The position numbers and the translations under genes are program-made. A DNA stretch of 64,000 nt from Acanthosepion esculentum. Its lineage: Eukaryota > Mollusca > Cephalopoda > Sepiida > Sepiidae. Under the pieces are notes generated by a model. That model was not told the origin of the DNA. It made no database searches and was given only the letters and a program-made list of their open reading frames with translations. Each line of letters starts with the position of its first letter. Position 1 is the first letter of the stretch. The stretch is taken from assembly GCA_964036315.1 (NCBI GenBank), contig OZ038509.1:30458968-30522967 (forward strand), given 5' to 3'. Positions 40,489 through 53,931 of this stretch are shown piece by piece.

Positions 40489-43400
40489 AAATGTTAAAAT
40501 CAAATGTAATGAAAGCAGATTTTGTTATGTTTCAATTGAAAATGTTAAAATCAAATGTAATGAAAGCAGATTTTGTTATGTTTCAATTGAAAATGTTAAA
40601 ATCAAATGTAATTATAGCAGATTTTGTTATGTTTCAATTGAAAATGTTACAATCAAATGGAATTATAGCAGATTTTGTTATGTTTCAATTGAAAATGTTA
40701 AAATCAAATGGAATTATTGCAGATTTTGTTATGTTTCAATTGAAAATGTTAAAATAAAATGTAATTATAGCAGATTTTATTATGTTTCAATTGAAAATGT
40801 TACAATCAAATGGAATTATAGCAGATTTTCTTATGTTTCAATTGAAAATGTTAAAATCAAATGTAATTATAGCAGATTTTGTTATGTTTCAATTGAAAAT
40901 GTTAAAATCAAATGGAATTATAGCAGATTTTGTTATGTTTCAATTGAAAATGTTACAATCAAATGGAATTATAGCAGATTTTGTTATGTTAAAATTGAAA
41001 ATGTTACAATCAAATGGAATTATATCAGATTTTGTTATGGTTCAATTGAAAATGTTAAAATCAAATGGAATTATAGCAGATTTTGTTATGTTTCAATTGA
41101 AAATGTTAAAATCAAATGGAATTATAGCAGATTTTGTTATGTTTCAATTGAAAATGTTAAAATCAAATGTAATTATAGCAGATTTTGTTATGTTTCAATT
41201 GAAAATGTTACAATAAAATGGAATTATAGCAGATTTTGTTATGTTTCAATTGAAAATGTTACAATCAAATGGAATTATAGCAGATTTTGTTATTTTTCAA
41301 TTGAAAATGTTAAAATCAAATGGAATTATGGCAGATTTTGTTATGTTTCAATTGAAAATGTTAAAATCAAATGGAATTATAGCAGATTTTGTTATGTTTC
41401 AATTGAAAATGTTAAAATCAAATGGAATTATAGCAGATTTTGTTATTTTTCAATTGAAAATGTTAAAATCGAATGTAATTATAGCAGATTTTGTTATGTT
41501 AAAATTGAAAATGTTACAATCAAATGGAATTATATCAGATTTTGTTATGTTTCAATTGAAAATGTTAAAATCAAATGGAATTATCGCAGATTTTGTTATG
41601 TTTCAATTGAAAATGTTAAAATCAAATGGAATTATAGCAGATTTTGTTATGGTTCAATTGAAAATGTTACAATCAAATGGAATTATAGCAGATTTTGTTA
41701 TTTTTCAATTGAAAATGTTAAAATCAAATGGAATTATAGCAGATTTTGTTATGTTTCAATTGAAAATGTTACAATAAAATGGAATTATAGCAGATTTTGT
41801 TATGTTTCAATTGAAAATGTGAAAATCAAATGGAATTATAGCAGATTTTGTTATTTTTCAATTGAAAATGTTAAAATCAAATGGAATTATAGCAGATTTT
41901 GTTATGTTTCAATTGAAAATGTTAAAATCAAATGGAATTATAGCAGATTTTGTTATGTTTCAATTGAAAATGTTAAAATCAAATGTAATTATAGCAGATT
42001 TTGTTATGTTTCAATTGAAAATGTTACAATCAAATGGAATTATAGCAGATTTTGTTATGTTTCAATTGAAAATGTTACAATCAAATGGAATTATAGCAGA
42101 TTTTGTTATGTTTCAATTGAAAATGTTAAAATCAAATGGAATTATAGCAGATTTTGTTATGTTTCAATTGAAAATGTTAAAATCAAATGGAATTATAGCA
42201 GATTTTGTTATGGTTCAATTGAAAATGTTACAATCAAATGGAATTATAGCAGATTTTGTTATTTTCAATTGAAAATGTTAAAATCAAATGTAATGAAAGC
42301 AGATTTTGTTATGTTTCAATTGAAAATGTTAAAATCAAATGTAATGAAAGCAGATATTGTTATGTTTCAATTGAAAATGTTAAAATCAAATGTAATTATA
42401 GCAGATTTTGTTATGTTTCAATTGAAAATGTTACAATCAAATGGAATTATAGCAGATTTTGTTATGTTTCAATTGAAAATGTTAAAATCAAATGGAATTA
42501 TAGCAGATTTTGTTATGTTTCAATTGAAAATGTTAAAATAAAATGTAATTATAGCAGATTTTATTATGTTTCAATTGAAAATGTTACAATCAAATGGAAT
42601 TATAGCAGATTTTCTTATGTTTCAATTGAAAATGTTAAAATCAAATGTAATTATAGCAGATTTTGTTATGTTTCAATTGAAAATGTTAAAATCAAATGGA
42701 ATTATAGCAGATTTTGTTATGTTTCAATTGAAAATGTTAAAATCAAATGGAATTATAGCAGATTTTGTTATGTTAAAATTGAAAATGTTACAATCAAATG
42801 GAATTATATCAGATTTTGTTATGGTTCAATTGAAAATGTTAAAATCAAATGGAATTATAGCAGATTTTGTTATGTTTCAATTGAAAATGTTAAAATCAAA
42901 TGGAATTATAGCAGATTTTGTTATGTTTCAATTGAAAATGTTAAAATCAAATGTAATTATAGCAGATTTTGTTATGTTTCAATTGAAAATGTTACAATCA
43001 AATGGAATTATAGCAGATTTTCTTATGTTTCAATTGAAAATGTTAAAATCAAATGTAATTATAGCAGATTTTGTTATGTTTCAATTGAAAATGTTAAAAT
43101 CAAATGTAATTATAGCAGATTTTGTTATGTTTCAATTGAAAATGTTACAATCAAATGGAATTATAGCAGATTTTCTTATGTTTCAATTGAAAATGTTAAA
43201 ATAAATGTAATTATAGCAGATTTTGTTATGTTTCAATTGAAAATGTTAAAATCAAATGGAATTATAGCAGATTTTGTTATGTTTCAATTGAAAATGTTAC
43301 AATCAAATGGAATTATAGCAGATTTTGTTATGTTTCAATTGAAAATGTTAAAATCAAATGTAATTATAGCAGATTTTGTTATGTTTCAATTGAAAATGTT

Positions 43401-46400
43401 ACAATCAAATGGAATTATAGCAGATTTTGTTATGTTTCAATTGAAAATGTTAAAATCAAATGGAATTATAGCAGATTTTGTTATGTTTCAATTGAAAATG
43501 TTACAATCAAATGGAATTATAGCAGATTTTGTTATTTTTCAATTGAAAATGTTAAAATCAAATGGAATTATAGCAGATTTTGTTATGTTTCAATTGAAAA
43601 TGTTAAAATCAAATGTAATTATAGCAGATTTTGTTATGTTTCAATTGAAAATGTTACAATCAAATGGAATTATCGCAGATTTTGTTAGGTTTCAATTGAA
43701 AATGTTACAATCAAATGGCATTATAGCAGATTTTGTTATGTTTCAATTGAAAATGTTAAAATCAAATGGAATTATAGCAGATTTTGTTATTTTCAATTGA
43801 AAATCTTACAATCAAATGGAATTATAGCAGATTTTGTTATTTTTCAATTGAAAATGTTAAAATCAAATGGAATTATAGCAGATTTTGTTATGTTTCAATT
43901 GAAAATGTTAAAATCAAATGGAATTATAGCAGATTTTGTTATGTTTCAATTGAAAATGTTAAAATCAAATGGAATTATAGCAGATTTTGTTATGGTTCAA
44001 TTGAAAATGTTACAATCAAATGGAATTATAGCAGATTTTGTTATTTTCAATTGAAAATGTTAAAATCAAATGTAATGAAAGCAGATTTTGTTATGTTTCA
44101 ATTGAAAATGTTAAAATCAAATGTAATGAAAGCAGATTTTGTTATGTTTCAATTGAAAATGTTAAAATCAAATGTAATTATAGCAGATTTTGTTATGTTT
44201 CAATTGAAAATGTTACAATCAAATGGAATTATAGCAGATTTTGTTATGTTTCAATTGAAAATGTTAAAATCAAATGGAATTATAGCAGATTTTGTTATGT
44301 TTCAATTGAAAATGTTAAAATAAAATGTAATTATAGCAGATTTTATTATGTTTCAATTGAAAATGTTACAATCAAATGGAATTATAGCAGATTTTGTTAT
44401 GTTTCAATTGAAAATGTTAAAATCAAATGTAATTATAGCAGATTTTGTTATGTTTCAATTGAAAATGTTAAAATCAAATGGAATTATAGCAGATTTTGTT
44501 ATGTTTCAATTGAAAATGTTAAAATCAAATGGAATTATAGCAGATTTTGTTATGTTAAAATTGAAAATGTTACAATCAAATGGAATTATATCAGATTTTG
44601 TTATGGTTCAATTGAAAATGTTAAAATCAAATGGAATTATAGCAGATTTTGTTATGTTTCAATTGAAAATGTTAAAATCAAATGGAATTATAGCAGATTT
44701 TGTTATGTTTCAATTGAAAATGTTAAAATCAAATGTAATTATAGCAGATTTTGTTATGTTTCAATTGAAAATGTTACAATCAAATGGAATTATAGCAGAT
44801 TTTGTTATGTTTCATTTGAAAATGTTAAAATCAAATGTAATTATAGCAGATTTTGTTATGTTTCAATTGAAAATGTTAAAATCAAATGTAATTATAGCAG
44901 ATTTTGTTATGTTTCAATTGAAAATGTTACAATCAAATGGAATTATAGCAGATTTTCTTATGTTTCAATTGAAAATGTTAAAATCAAATGTAATTATAGC
45001 AGATTTTGTTATGTTTCAATTGAAAATGTTAAAATCAAATGGAATTATAGCAGATTTTGTTATGTTTCAATTGAAAATGTTACAATCAAATGGAATTATA
45101 GCAGATTTTGTTATGTTTCAATTGAAAATGTTAAAATCAAATGTAATTATAGCAGATTTTGTTATGTTTCAATTGAAAATGTTACAATCAAATGGAATTA
45201 TAGCAGATTTTGTTATGTTTCAATTGAAAATGTTAAAATCAAATGGAATTATAGCAGATTTTGTTATGTTTCAATTGAAAATGTTACAATCAAATGGAAT
45301 TATAGCAGATTTTGTTATGTTTCAATTGAAAATGTTACAATAAAATGGAATTATAGCAGATTTTGTTATGTTTCAATTGAAAATGTGAAAATCAAATGGA
45401 ATTATAGCAGATTTTGTTATTTTTCAATTGAAAATGTTAAAATCAAATGGAATTATAGCAGATTTTGTTATGTTTCAATTGAAAATGTTAAAATCAAATG
45501 GAATTATAGCAGATTTTGTTATGTTTCAATTGAAAATGTTAAAATCAAATGTAATTATAGCAGATTTTGTTATGTTTCAATTGAAAATGTTACAATCAAA
45601 TGGAATTATAGCAGATTTTGTTATGTTTCAATTGAAAATGTTACAATCAAATGGAATTATAGCAGATTTTGTTATGTTTCAATTGAAAATGTTAAAATCA
45701 AATGGAATTATAGCAGATTTTGTTATGTTTCAATTGAAAATGTTAAAATCAAATGGAATTATAGCAGATTTTGTTATGGTTCAATTGAAAATGTTACAAT
45801 CAAATGGAATTATAGCAGATTTTGTTATTTTCAATTGAAAATGTTAAAATCAAATGTAATGAAAGCAGATTTTGTTATGTTTCAATTGAAAATGTTAAAA
45901 TCAAATGTAATGAAAGCAGATTTTGTTATGTTTCAATTGAAAATGTTAAAATCAAATGTAATTATAGCAGATTTTGTTATGTTTCAATTGAAAATGTTAC
46001 AATCAAATGGAATTATAGCAGATTTTGTTATGTTTCAATTGAAAATGTTAAAATCAAATGGAATTATAGCAGATTTTGTTATGTTTCAATTGAAAATGTT
46101 AAAATAAAATGTAATTATAGCAGATTTTATTATGTTTCAATTGAAAATGTTACAATCAAATGGAATTATAGCAGATTTTCTTATGTTTCAATTGAAAATG
46201 TTAAAATCAAATGTAATTATAGCAGATTTTGTTATGTTTCAATTGAAAATGTTAAAATCAAATGGAATTATAGCAGATTTTGTTATGTTTCAATTGAAAA
46301 TGTTAAAATCAAATGGAATTATAGCAGATTTTGTTATGTTAAAATTGAAAATGTTACAATCAAATGGAATTATATCAGATTTTGTTATGGTTCAATTGAA

Positions 46401-49149
46401 AATGTTAAAATCAAATGGAATTATAGCAGATTTTGTTATGTTTCAATTGAAAATGTTAAAATCAAATGGAATTATAGCAGATTTTGTTATGTTTCAATTG
46501 AAAATGTTAAAATCAAATGTAATTATAGCAGATTTTGTTATGTTTCAATTGAAAATGTTACAATCAAATGGAATTATAGCAGATTTTCTTATGTTTCAAT
46601 TGAAAATGTTAAAATCAAATGTAATTATAGCAGATTTTGTTATGTTTCAATTGAAAATGTTAAAATCAAATGTAATTATAGCAGATTTTGTTATGTTTCA
46701 ATTGAAAATGTTACAATCAAATGGAATTATAGCAGATTTTCTTATGTTTCAATTGAAAATGTTAAAATAAATGTAATTATAGCAGATTTTGTTATGTTTC
46801 AATTGAAAATGTTAAAATCAAATGGAATTATAGCAGATTTTGTTATGTTTCAATTGAAAATGTTACAATCAAATGGAATTATAGCAGATTTTGTTATGTT
46901 TCAATTGAAAATGTTAAAATCAAATGTAATTATAGCAGATTTTGTTATGTTTCAATTGAAAATGTTACAATCAAATGGAATTATAGCAGATTTTGTTATG
47001 TTTCAATTGAAAATGTTAAAATCAAATGGAATTATAGCAGATTTTGTTATGTTTCAATTGAAAATGTTACAATCAAATGGAATTATAGCAGATTTTGTTA
47101 TTTTTCAATTGAAAATGTTAAAATCAAATGGAATTATAGCAGATTTTGTTATGTTTCAATTGAAAATGTTAAAATCAAATGTAATTATAGCAGATTTTGT
47201 TATGTTTCAATTGAAAATGTTACAATCAAATGGAATTATCGCAGATTTTGTTAGGTTTCAATTGAAAATGTTACAATCAAATGGCATTATAGCAGATTTT
47301 GTTATGTTTCAATTGAAAATGTTAAAATCAAATGGAATTATAGCAGATTTTGTTATTTTCAATTGAAAATCTTACAATCAAATGGAATTATAGCAGATTT
47401 TGTTATTTTTCAATTGAAAATGTTAAAATCAAATGGAATTATAGCAGATTTTGTTATGTTTCAATTGAAAATGTTAAAATCAAATGGAATTATAGCAGAT
47501 TTTGTTATGTTTCAATTGAAAATGTTAAAATCAAATGGAATTATAGCAGATTTTGTTATGGTTCAATTGAAAATGTTACAATCAAATGGAATTATAGCAG
47601 ATTTTGTTATTTTCAATTGAAAATGTTAAAATCAAATGTAATGAAAGCAGATTTTGTTATGTTTCAATTGAAAATGTTAAAATCAAATGTAATGAAAGCA
47701 GATTTTGTTATGTTTCAATTGAAAATGTTAAAATCAAATGTAATTATAGCAGATTTTGTTATGTTTCAATTGAAAATGTTACAATCAAATGGAATTATAG
47801 CAGATTTTGTTATGTTTCAATTGAAAATGTTAAAATCAAATGGAATTATAGCAGATTTTGTTATGTTTCAATTGAAAATGTTAAAATAAAATGTAATTAT
47901 AGCAGATTTTATTATGTTTCAATTGAAAATGTTACAATCAAATGGAATTATAGCAGATTTTGTTATGTTTCAATTGAAAATGTTAAAATCAAAAGTAATT
48001 ATAGCAGATTTTGTTATGTTTCAATTGAAAATGTTAAAATCAAATGGAATTATAGCAGATTTTGTTATGTTTCAATTGAAAATGTTAAAATCAAATGGAA
48101 TTATAGCAGATTTTGTTATGTTAAAATTGAAAATGTTACAATCAAATGGAATTATATCAGATTTTGTTATGGTTCAATTGAAAATGTTAAAATCAAATGG
48201 AATTATAGCAGATTTTGTTATGTTTCAATTGAAAATGTTAAAATCAAATGGAATTATAGCAGATTTTGTTATGTTTCAATTGAAAATGTTAAAATCAAAT
48301 GTAATTATAGCAGATTTTGTTATGTTTCAATTGAAAATGTTACAATCAAATGGAATTATAGCAGATTTTGTTATGTTTCATTTGAAAATGTTAAAATCAA
48401 ATGTAATTATAGCAGATTTTGTTATGTTTCAATTGAAAATGTTAAAATCAAATGTAATTATAGCAGATTTTGTTATGTTTCAATTGAAAATGTTACAATC
48501 AAATGGAATTATAGCAGATTTTCTTATGTTTCAATTGAAAATGTTAAAATCAAATGTAATTATAGCAGATTTTGTTATGTTTCAATTGAAAATGTTAAAA
48601 TCAAATGGAATTATAGCAGATTTTGTTATGTTTCAATTGAAAATGTTACAATCAAATGGAATTATAGCAGATTTTGTTATGTTTCAATTGAAAATGTTAA
48701 AATCAAATGTAATTATAGCAGATTTTGTTATGTTTCAATTGAAAATGTTACAATCAAATGGAATTATAGCAGATTTTGTTATGTTTCAATTGAAAATGTT
48801 AAAATCAAATGGAATTATAGCAGATTTTGTTATGTTTCAATTGAAAATGTTACAATCAAATGGAATTATAGCAGATTTTGTTATTTTTCAATTGAAAATG
48901 TTAAAATCAAATGGAATTATAGCAGATTTTGTTATGTTTCAATTGAAAATGTTAAAATCAAATGTAATTATAGCAGATTTTGTTATGTTTCAATTGAAAA
49001 TGTTACAATCAAATGGAATTATCGCAGATTTTGTTAGGTTTCAATTGAAAATGTTACAATCAAATGGCATTATAGCAGATTTTGTTATGTTTCAATTGAA
49101 AATGTTAAAATCAAATGGAATTATAGCAGATTTTGTTATTTTCAATTAA
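40218..49149 (+). repeat. HOR of 3,566 bp (70-mer), about two and a half copies
   Basis: Copies start at about 40218, 43784 and 47350. The AATGAAAGC pair recurs at 40472, 42256, 44038, 45822 and 47604, so spacing alternates 1,784, 1,782, 1,784, 1,782. The HOR is therefore a pair of about 35-unit halves. Long stretches are almost identical: 42256-44323 and 45822-47889 differ visibly at AGATATTG (about 42354). They share the 1-bp-short AAAATAAATG unit (about 43199/46765). The centre of copy 1 (about 41220-41860) differs in unit order from copy 2 although the total length is the same. Confidence 0.88.
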
Positions 49150-52100
49150 AAATCTTACAATCAAATGGAATTATAGCAGATTTTGTTATTTTTCAATTGA
49201 AAATGTTAAAATCAAATGGAATTATAGCAGATTTTGTTAGGTTTCAATTGAAAATGTTACAATCAAATGGAATTATAGCAGATTTTATTATGTTTCAATT
49301 GAAAATGTTAAAATCAAATGGAATTATAGCAGATTTTGTTATGTTTCAATTGAAAATGTTAAAATCAAATGGAATTATAGCAGATTTTGTTATTTTTCAA
49401 TTGAAAATGTTAAAATCAAATGGAATTATAGCAGATTTTGTTATGTTTCAATTGAAAATGTTACAATAAAATGGAATTATAGCAGATTTTGTTATGTTTC
49501 AATTGAAAATGTTACAATCAAATGGAATTATAGCAGATTTTGTTATTTTTCAATTGAAAATGTTAAAATCAAATGGAATTATAGCAGATTTTGTTATGTT
49601 TCAATTGAAAATGTTAAAATCAAATAGAATTATAGCAGATTTTGTTATGTTTCAATTGAAAATGTTAAAATCAATTGGAATTATAGCAGATTTTGTTATT
49701 TTTCAATTGAAAATGTTAAAATCGAATGTAATTATAGCAGATTTTGTTATGTTAAAATTGAAAATGTTACAATCAAATGGAATTATATCAGATTTTGTTA
49801 TGTTTCAATTGAAAATGTTAAAATCAAATGGAATTATAGCAGATTTTGTTATGTTTCAATTGAAAATGTTAAAATCAAATGGAATTATAGCAGATTTTGT
49901 TATGGTTCAATTGAAAATGTTACAATCAAATGGAATTATAGCAGATTTTGTTATGTTTCAATTGAAAATGTTAAAATCAAATGGAATTATAGCAGATTTT
50001 GTTATGTTTCAATTGAAAATGTTACAATCAAATGGAATTATAGCAGATTTTATTATGTTTCAATTGAAAATGTTAAAATCAAATGGAATTATAGCAGATT
50101 TTGTTATGTTTCAATTGAAAATGTTAAAATCAAATGGAATTATAGCAGATTTTGTTATTTTTCAATTGAAAATGTTAAAATCAAATGGAATTATAGCAGA
50201 TTTTGTTATGTTTCAATTGAAAATGTTACAATAAAATGGAATTATAGCAGATTTTGTTATGTTTCAATTGAAAATGTTACAATCAAATGGAATTATAGCA
50301 GATTTTGTTATTTTTCAATTGAAAATGTTAAAATCAAATGGAATTATAGCAGATTTTGTTATGTTTCAATTGAAAATGTTAAAATCAAATGGAATTATAG
50401 CAGATTTTGTTATGTTTCAATTGAAAATGTTAAAATCAAATGGAATTATAGCAGATTTTGTTATTTTTCAATTGAAAATGTTAAAATCGAATGTAATTAT
50501 AGCAGATTTTGTTATGTTAAAATTGAAAATGTTACAATCAAATGGCATTATAGCAGATTTTGTTATGTTTCAATTGAAAATGTTAAAATCAAATGGAATT
50601 ATATCAGATTTTGTTATGTTTCAATTGAAAATGTTACAATCAAATGGAATTATAGCAGATTTTGTTATGTTTCAATTGAAAATGTTAAAATCAAATGTAA
50701 TTATAGCAGATTTTGTTATGTTTCAATTGAAAATGTTAAAATCAAATGGAATTATAGCAGATTTTGTTATGTTAAAATTGAAAATGTTACAATCAAATGG
50801 AATTATATCAGATTTTGTTATGTTTCAATTGAAAATGTTAAAATCAAATGGAATTATAGCAGATTTTGTTATGTTTCAATTGAAAATGTTAAAATCAAAT
50901 GGAATTATAGCAGATTTTGTTATGTTTCAATTGAAAATGTTAAAATCAAATGTAATTATAGCAGATTTTGTTATGTTTCAATTGAAAATGTTACAATCAA
51001 ATGGAATTATAGCAGATTTTGTTATGTTTGAATTGAAAATGTTAAAATCAAATGGAATTAGAGCAGATTTTGTTATGTTTCAATTGAAAATGTTAAAATA
51101 AAATGTAATTATAGCAGATTTTATTATGTTTCAATTGAAAATGTTACAATCAAATGGAATTATAGCAGATTTTCTTATGTTTCAATTGAAAATGTTAAAA
51201 TCAAATGTAATTATAGCAGATTTTGTTATGTTTCAATTGAAAATGTTAAAATCAAATGGAATTATAGCAGATTTTGTTATGTTTCAATTGAAAATGTTAA
51301 AATCAAATGGAATTATAGCAGATTTTGTTATGTTAAAATTGAAAATGTTACAATCAAATGGAATTATATCAGATTTTGTTATGGTTCAATTGAAAATGTT
51401 AAAATCAAATGGAATTATAGCAGATTTTGTTATGTTTCAATTGAAAATGTTAAAATCAAATGGAATTATAGCAGATTTTGTTATGTTTCAATTGAAAATG
51501 TTAAAATCAAATGTAATTATGGCAGATTTTGTTATGTTTCAATTGAAAATGTTACAATCAAATGGAATTATAGCAGATTTTCTTATGTTTCAATTGAAAA
51601 TGTTAAAATCAAATGTAATTATAGCAGATTTTGTTATGTTTCAATTGAAAATGTTAAAATCAAATGTAATTATAGCAGATTTTGTTATGTTTCAATTGAA
51701 AATGTTACAATCAAATGGAATTATAGCAGATTTTCTTATGTTTCAATTGAAAATGTTAAAATCAAATGTAATTATAGCAGATTTTGTTATGTTTCAATTG
51801 AAAATGTTAAAATCAAATGGAATTATAGCAGATTTTGTTATGTTTCAATTGAAAATGTTACAATCAAATGGAATTATAGCAGATTTTGTTATGTTTCAAT
51901 TGAAAATGTTAAAATCAAATGTAATTATAGCAGATTTTGTTATGTTTCAATTGAAAATGTTACAATCAAATGGAATTATAGCAGATTTTGTTATGTTTCA
52001 ATTGAAAATGTTAAAATCAAATGGAATTATAGCAGATTTTGTTATGTTTCAATTGAAAATGTTACAATCAAATGGAATTATAGCAGATTTTGTTATTTTT

Positions 52101-53731
52101 CAATTGAAAATGTTAAAATCAAATGGAATTATAGCAGATTTTGTTATGTTTCAATTGAAAATGTTAAAATCAAATGTAATTATAGCAGATTTTGTTATGT
52201 TTCAATTGAAAATGTTACAATCAAATGGAATTATCGCAGATTTTGTTAGGTTTCAATTGAAAATGTTACAATCAAATGGCATTATAGCAGATTTTGTTAT
52301 GTTTCAATTGAAAATGTTAAAATCAAATGGAATTATAGCAGATTTTGTTATTTTCAATTGAAAATCTTACAATCAAATGGAATTATAGCAGATTTTGTTA
52401 TTTTTCAATTGAAAATGTTAAAATCAAATGGAATTATAGCAGATTTTGTTAGGTTTCAATTGAAAATGTTACAATCAAATGGAATTATAGCAGATTTTAT
52501 TATGTTTCAATTGAAAATGTTAAAATCAAATGGAATTATAGCAGATTTTGTTATGTTTCAATTGAAAATGTTAAAATCAAATGGAATTATAGCAGATTTT
52601 GTTATTTTTCAATTGAAAATGTTAAAATCAAATGGAATTATAGCAGATTTTGTTATGTTTCAATTGAAAATGTTACAATAAAATGGAATTATAGCAGATT
52701 TTGTTATGTTTCAATTGAAAATGTTACAATCAAATGGAATTATAGCAGATTTTGTTATTTTTCAATTGAAAATGTTAAAATCAAATGGAATTATAGCAGA
52801 TTTTGTTATGTTTCAATTGAAAATGTTAAAATCAAATGGAATTATAGCAGATTTTGTTATGTTTCAATTGAAAATGTTAAAATCAAATGGAATTATAGCA
52901 GATTTTGTTATTTTTCAATTGAAAATGTTGAAATCGAATGTAATTATAGCAGATTTTGTTATGTTAAAATTGAAAATGTTACAATCAAATGGAATTATAT
53001 CAGATTTTGTTATGTTTCAATTGAAAATGTTAAAATCAAATGGAATTATAGCAGATTTTGTTATGTTTCAATTGAAAATGTTAAAATCAAATGGAATTAT
53101 AGCAGATTTTGTTATGGTTCAATTGAAAATGTTACAATCAAATGGAATTATAGCAGATTTTGTTATGTTTCAATTGAAAATGTTAAAATCAAATGGAATT
53201 ATAGCAGATTTTGTTAGGTTTCAATTGAAAATGTTACAATCAAATGGAATTATAGCAGATTTTATTATGTTTCAATTGAAAATGTTAAAATCAAATGGAA
53301 TTATAGCAGATTTTGTTATGTTTCAATTGAAAATGTTAAAATCAAATTGAATTATAGCAGATTTTGTTATTTTTCAATTGAAAATGTTAAAATCAAATGG
53401 AATTATAGCAGATTTTGTTATGTTTCAATTGAAAATGTTACAATAAAATGGAATTATAGCAGATTTTGTTATGTTTCAATTGAAAATGTTACAATCAAAT
53501 GGAATTATAGCAGATTTTGTTATTTTTCAATTGAAAATGTAAAAATCAAATGGAATTATAGCAGATTTTGTTATGTTTCAATTGAAAATGTTAAAATCAA
53601 ATGGAATTATAGCAGATTTTGTTATGTTTCAATTGAAAATGTTAAAATCAAATGGAATTATAGCAGATTTTGTTATTTTTCAATTGAAAATGTTAAAATC
53701 GAATGTAATTATAGCAGATTTTTTATGTTAA
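47850..53731 (+). repeat. Duplication at offset 3,212 bp
   Basis: About 47850-50520 matches 51062-53731 at offset 3,212 (63 units less one base). The match runs through the ATTTTATTATG marker, TTATCGCAG/TTAGGTTTC, AATGGCATT, the AAAATCTTAC module (49155/52367), ACAATAAAATGG (50229/53441) and AATCGAATG with TTATGTTAAAATTG. Changes confined to one copy include AAAAGTAATT (about 47991), CATTTGAAAATG (about 48379), CAATTAAAAATC (about 49143), AATTATGGCAG (about 51517), GTTGAAATCG (about 52927) and a 1-bp-short ATTTTTTATG unit (about 53719). Confidence 0.84.
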
Positions 53732-53931
53732 AATTGAAAATGTTACAATCAAATGGAATTATATCAGATTTTGTTATGTTTCAATTGAAAATGTTAAAAT
53801 CAAATGGAATTATAGCAGATTTTGTTATGTTTCAATTGAAAATGTTAAAATCAAATGGAATTATAGCAGATTTTGTTATGGTTCAATTGAAAATGTTACA
53901 ATCAAATGGAATTATAGCAGATTTTGTTATG

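Noticed and set aside
40472..42541. Open reading frame of 689 codons made of 17-residue repeats (also at 44038-46107)
   Set aside because: It exists because the 51-bp unit has two stop-free frames. The common variants are all non-synonymous, neighbouring 50-bp units break the frame, another long frame overlaps it, and there is no unique N- or C-terminal region or gene context.
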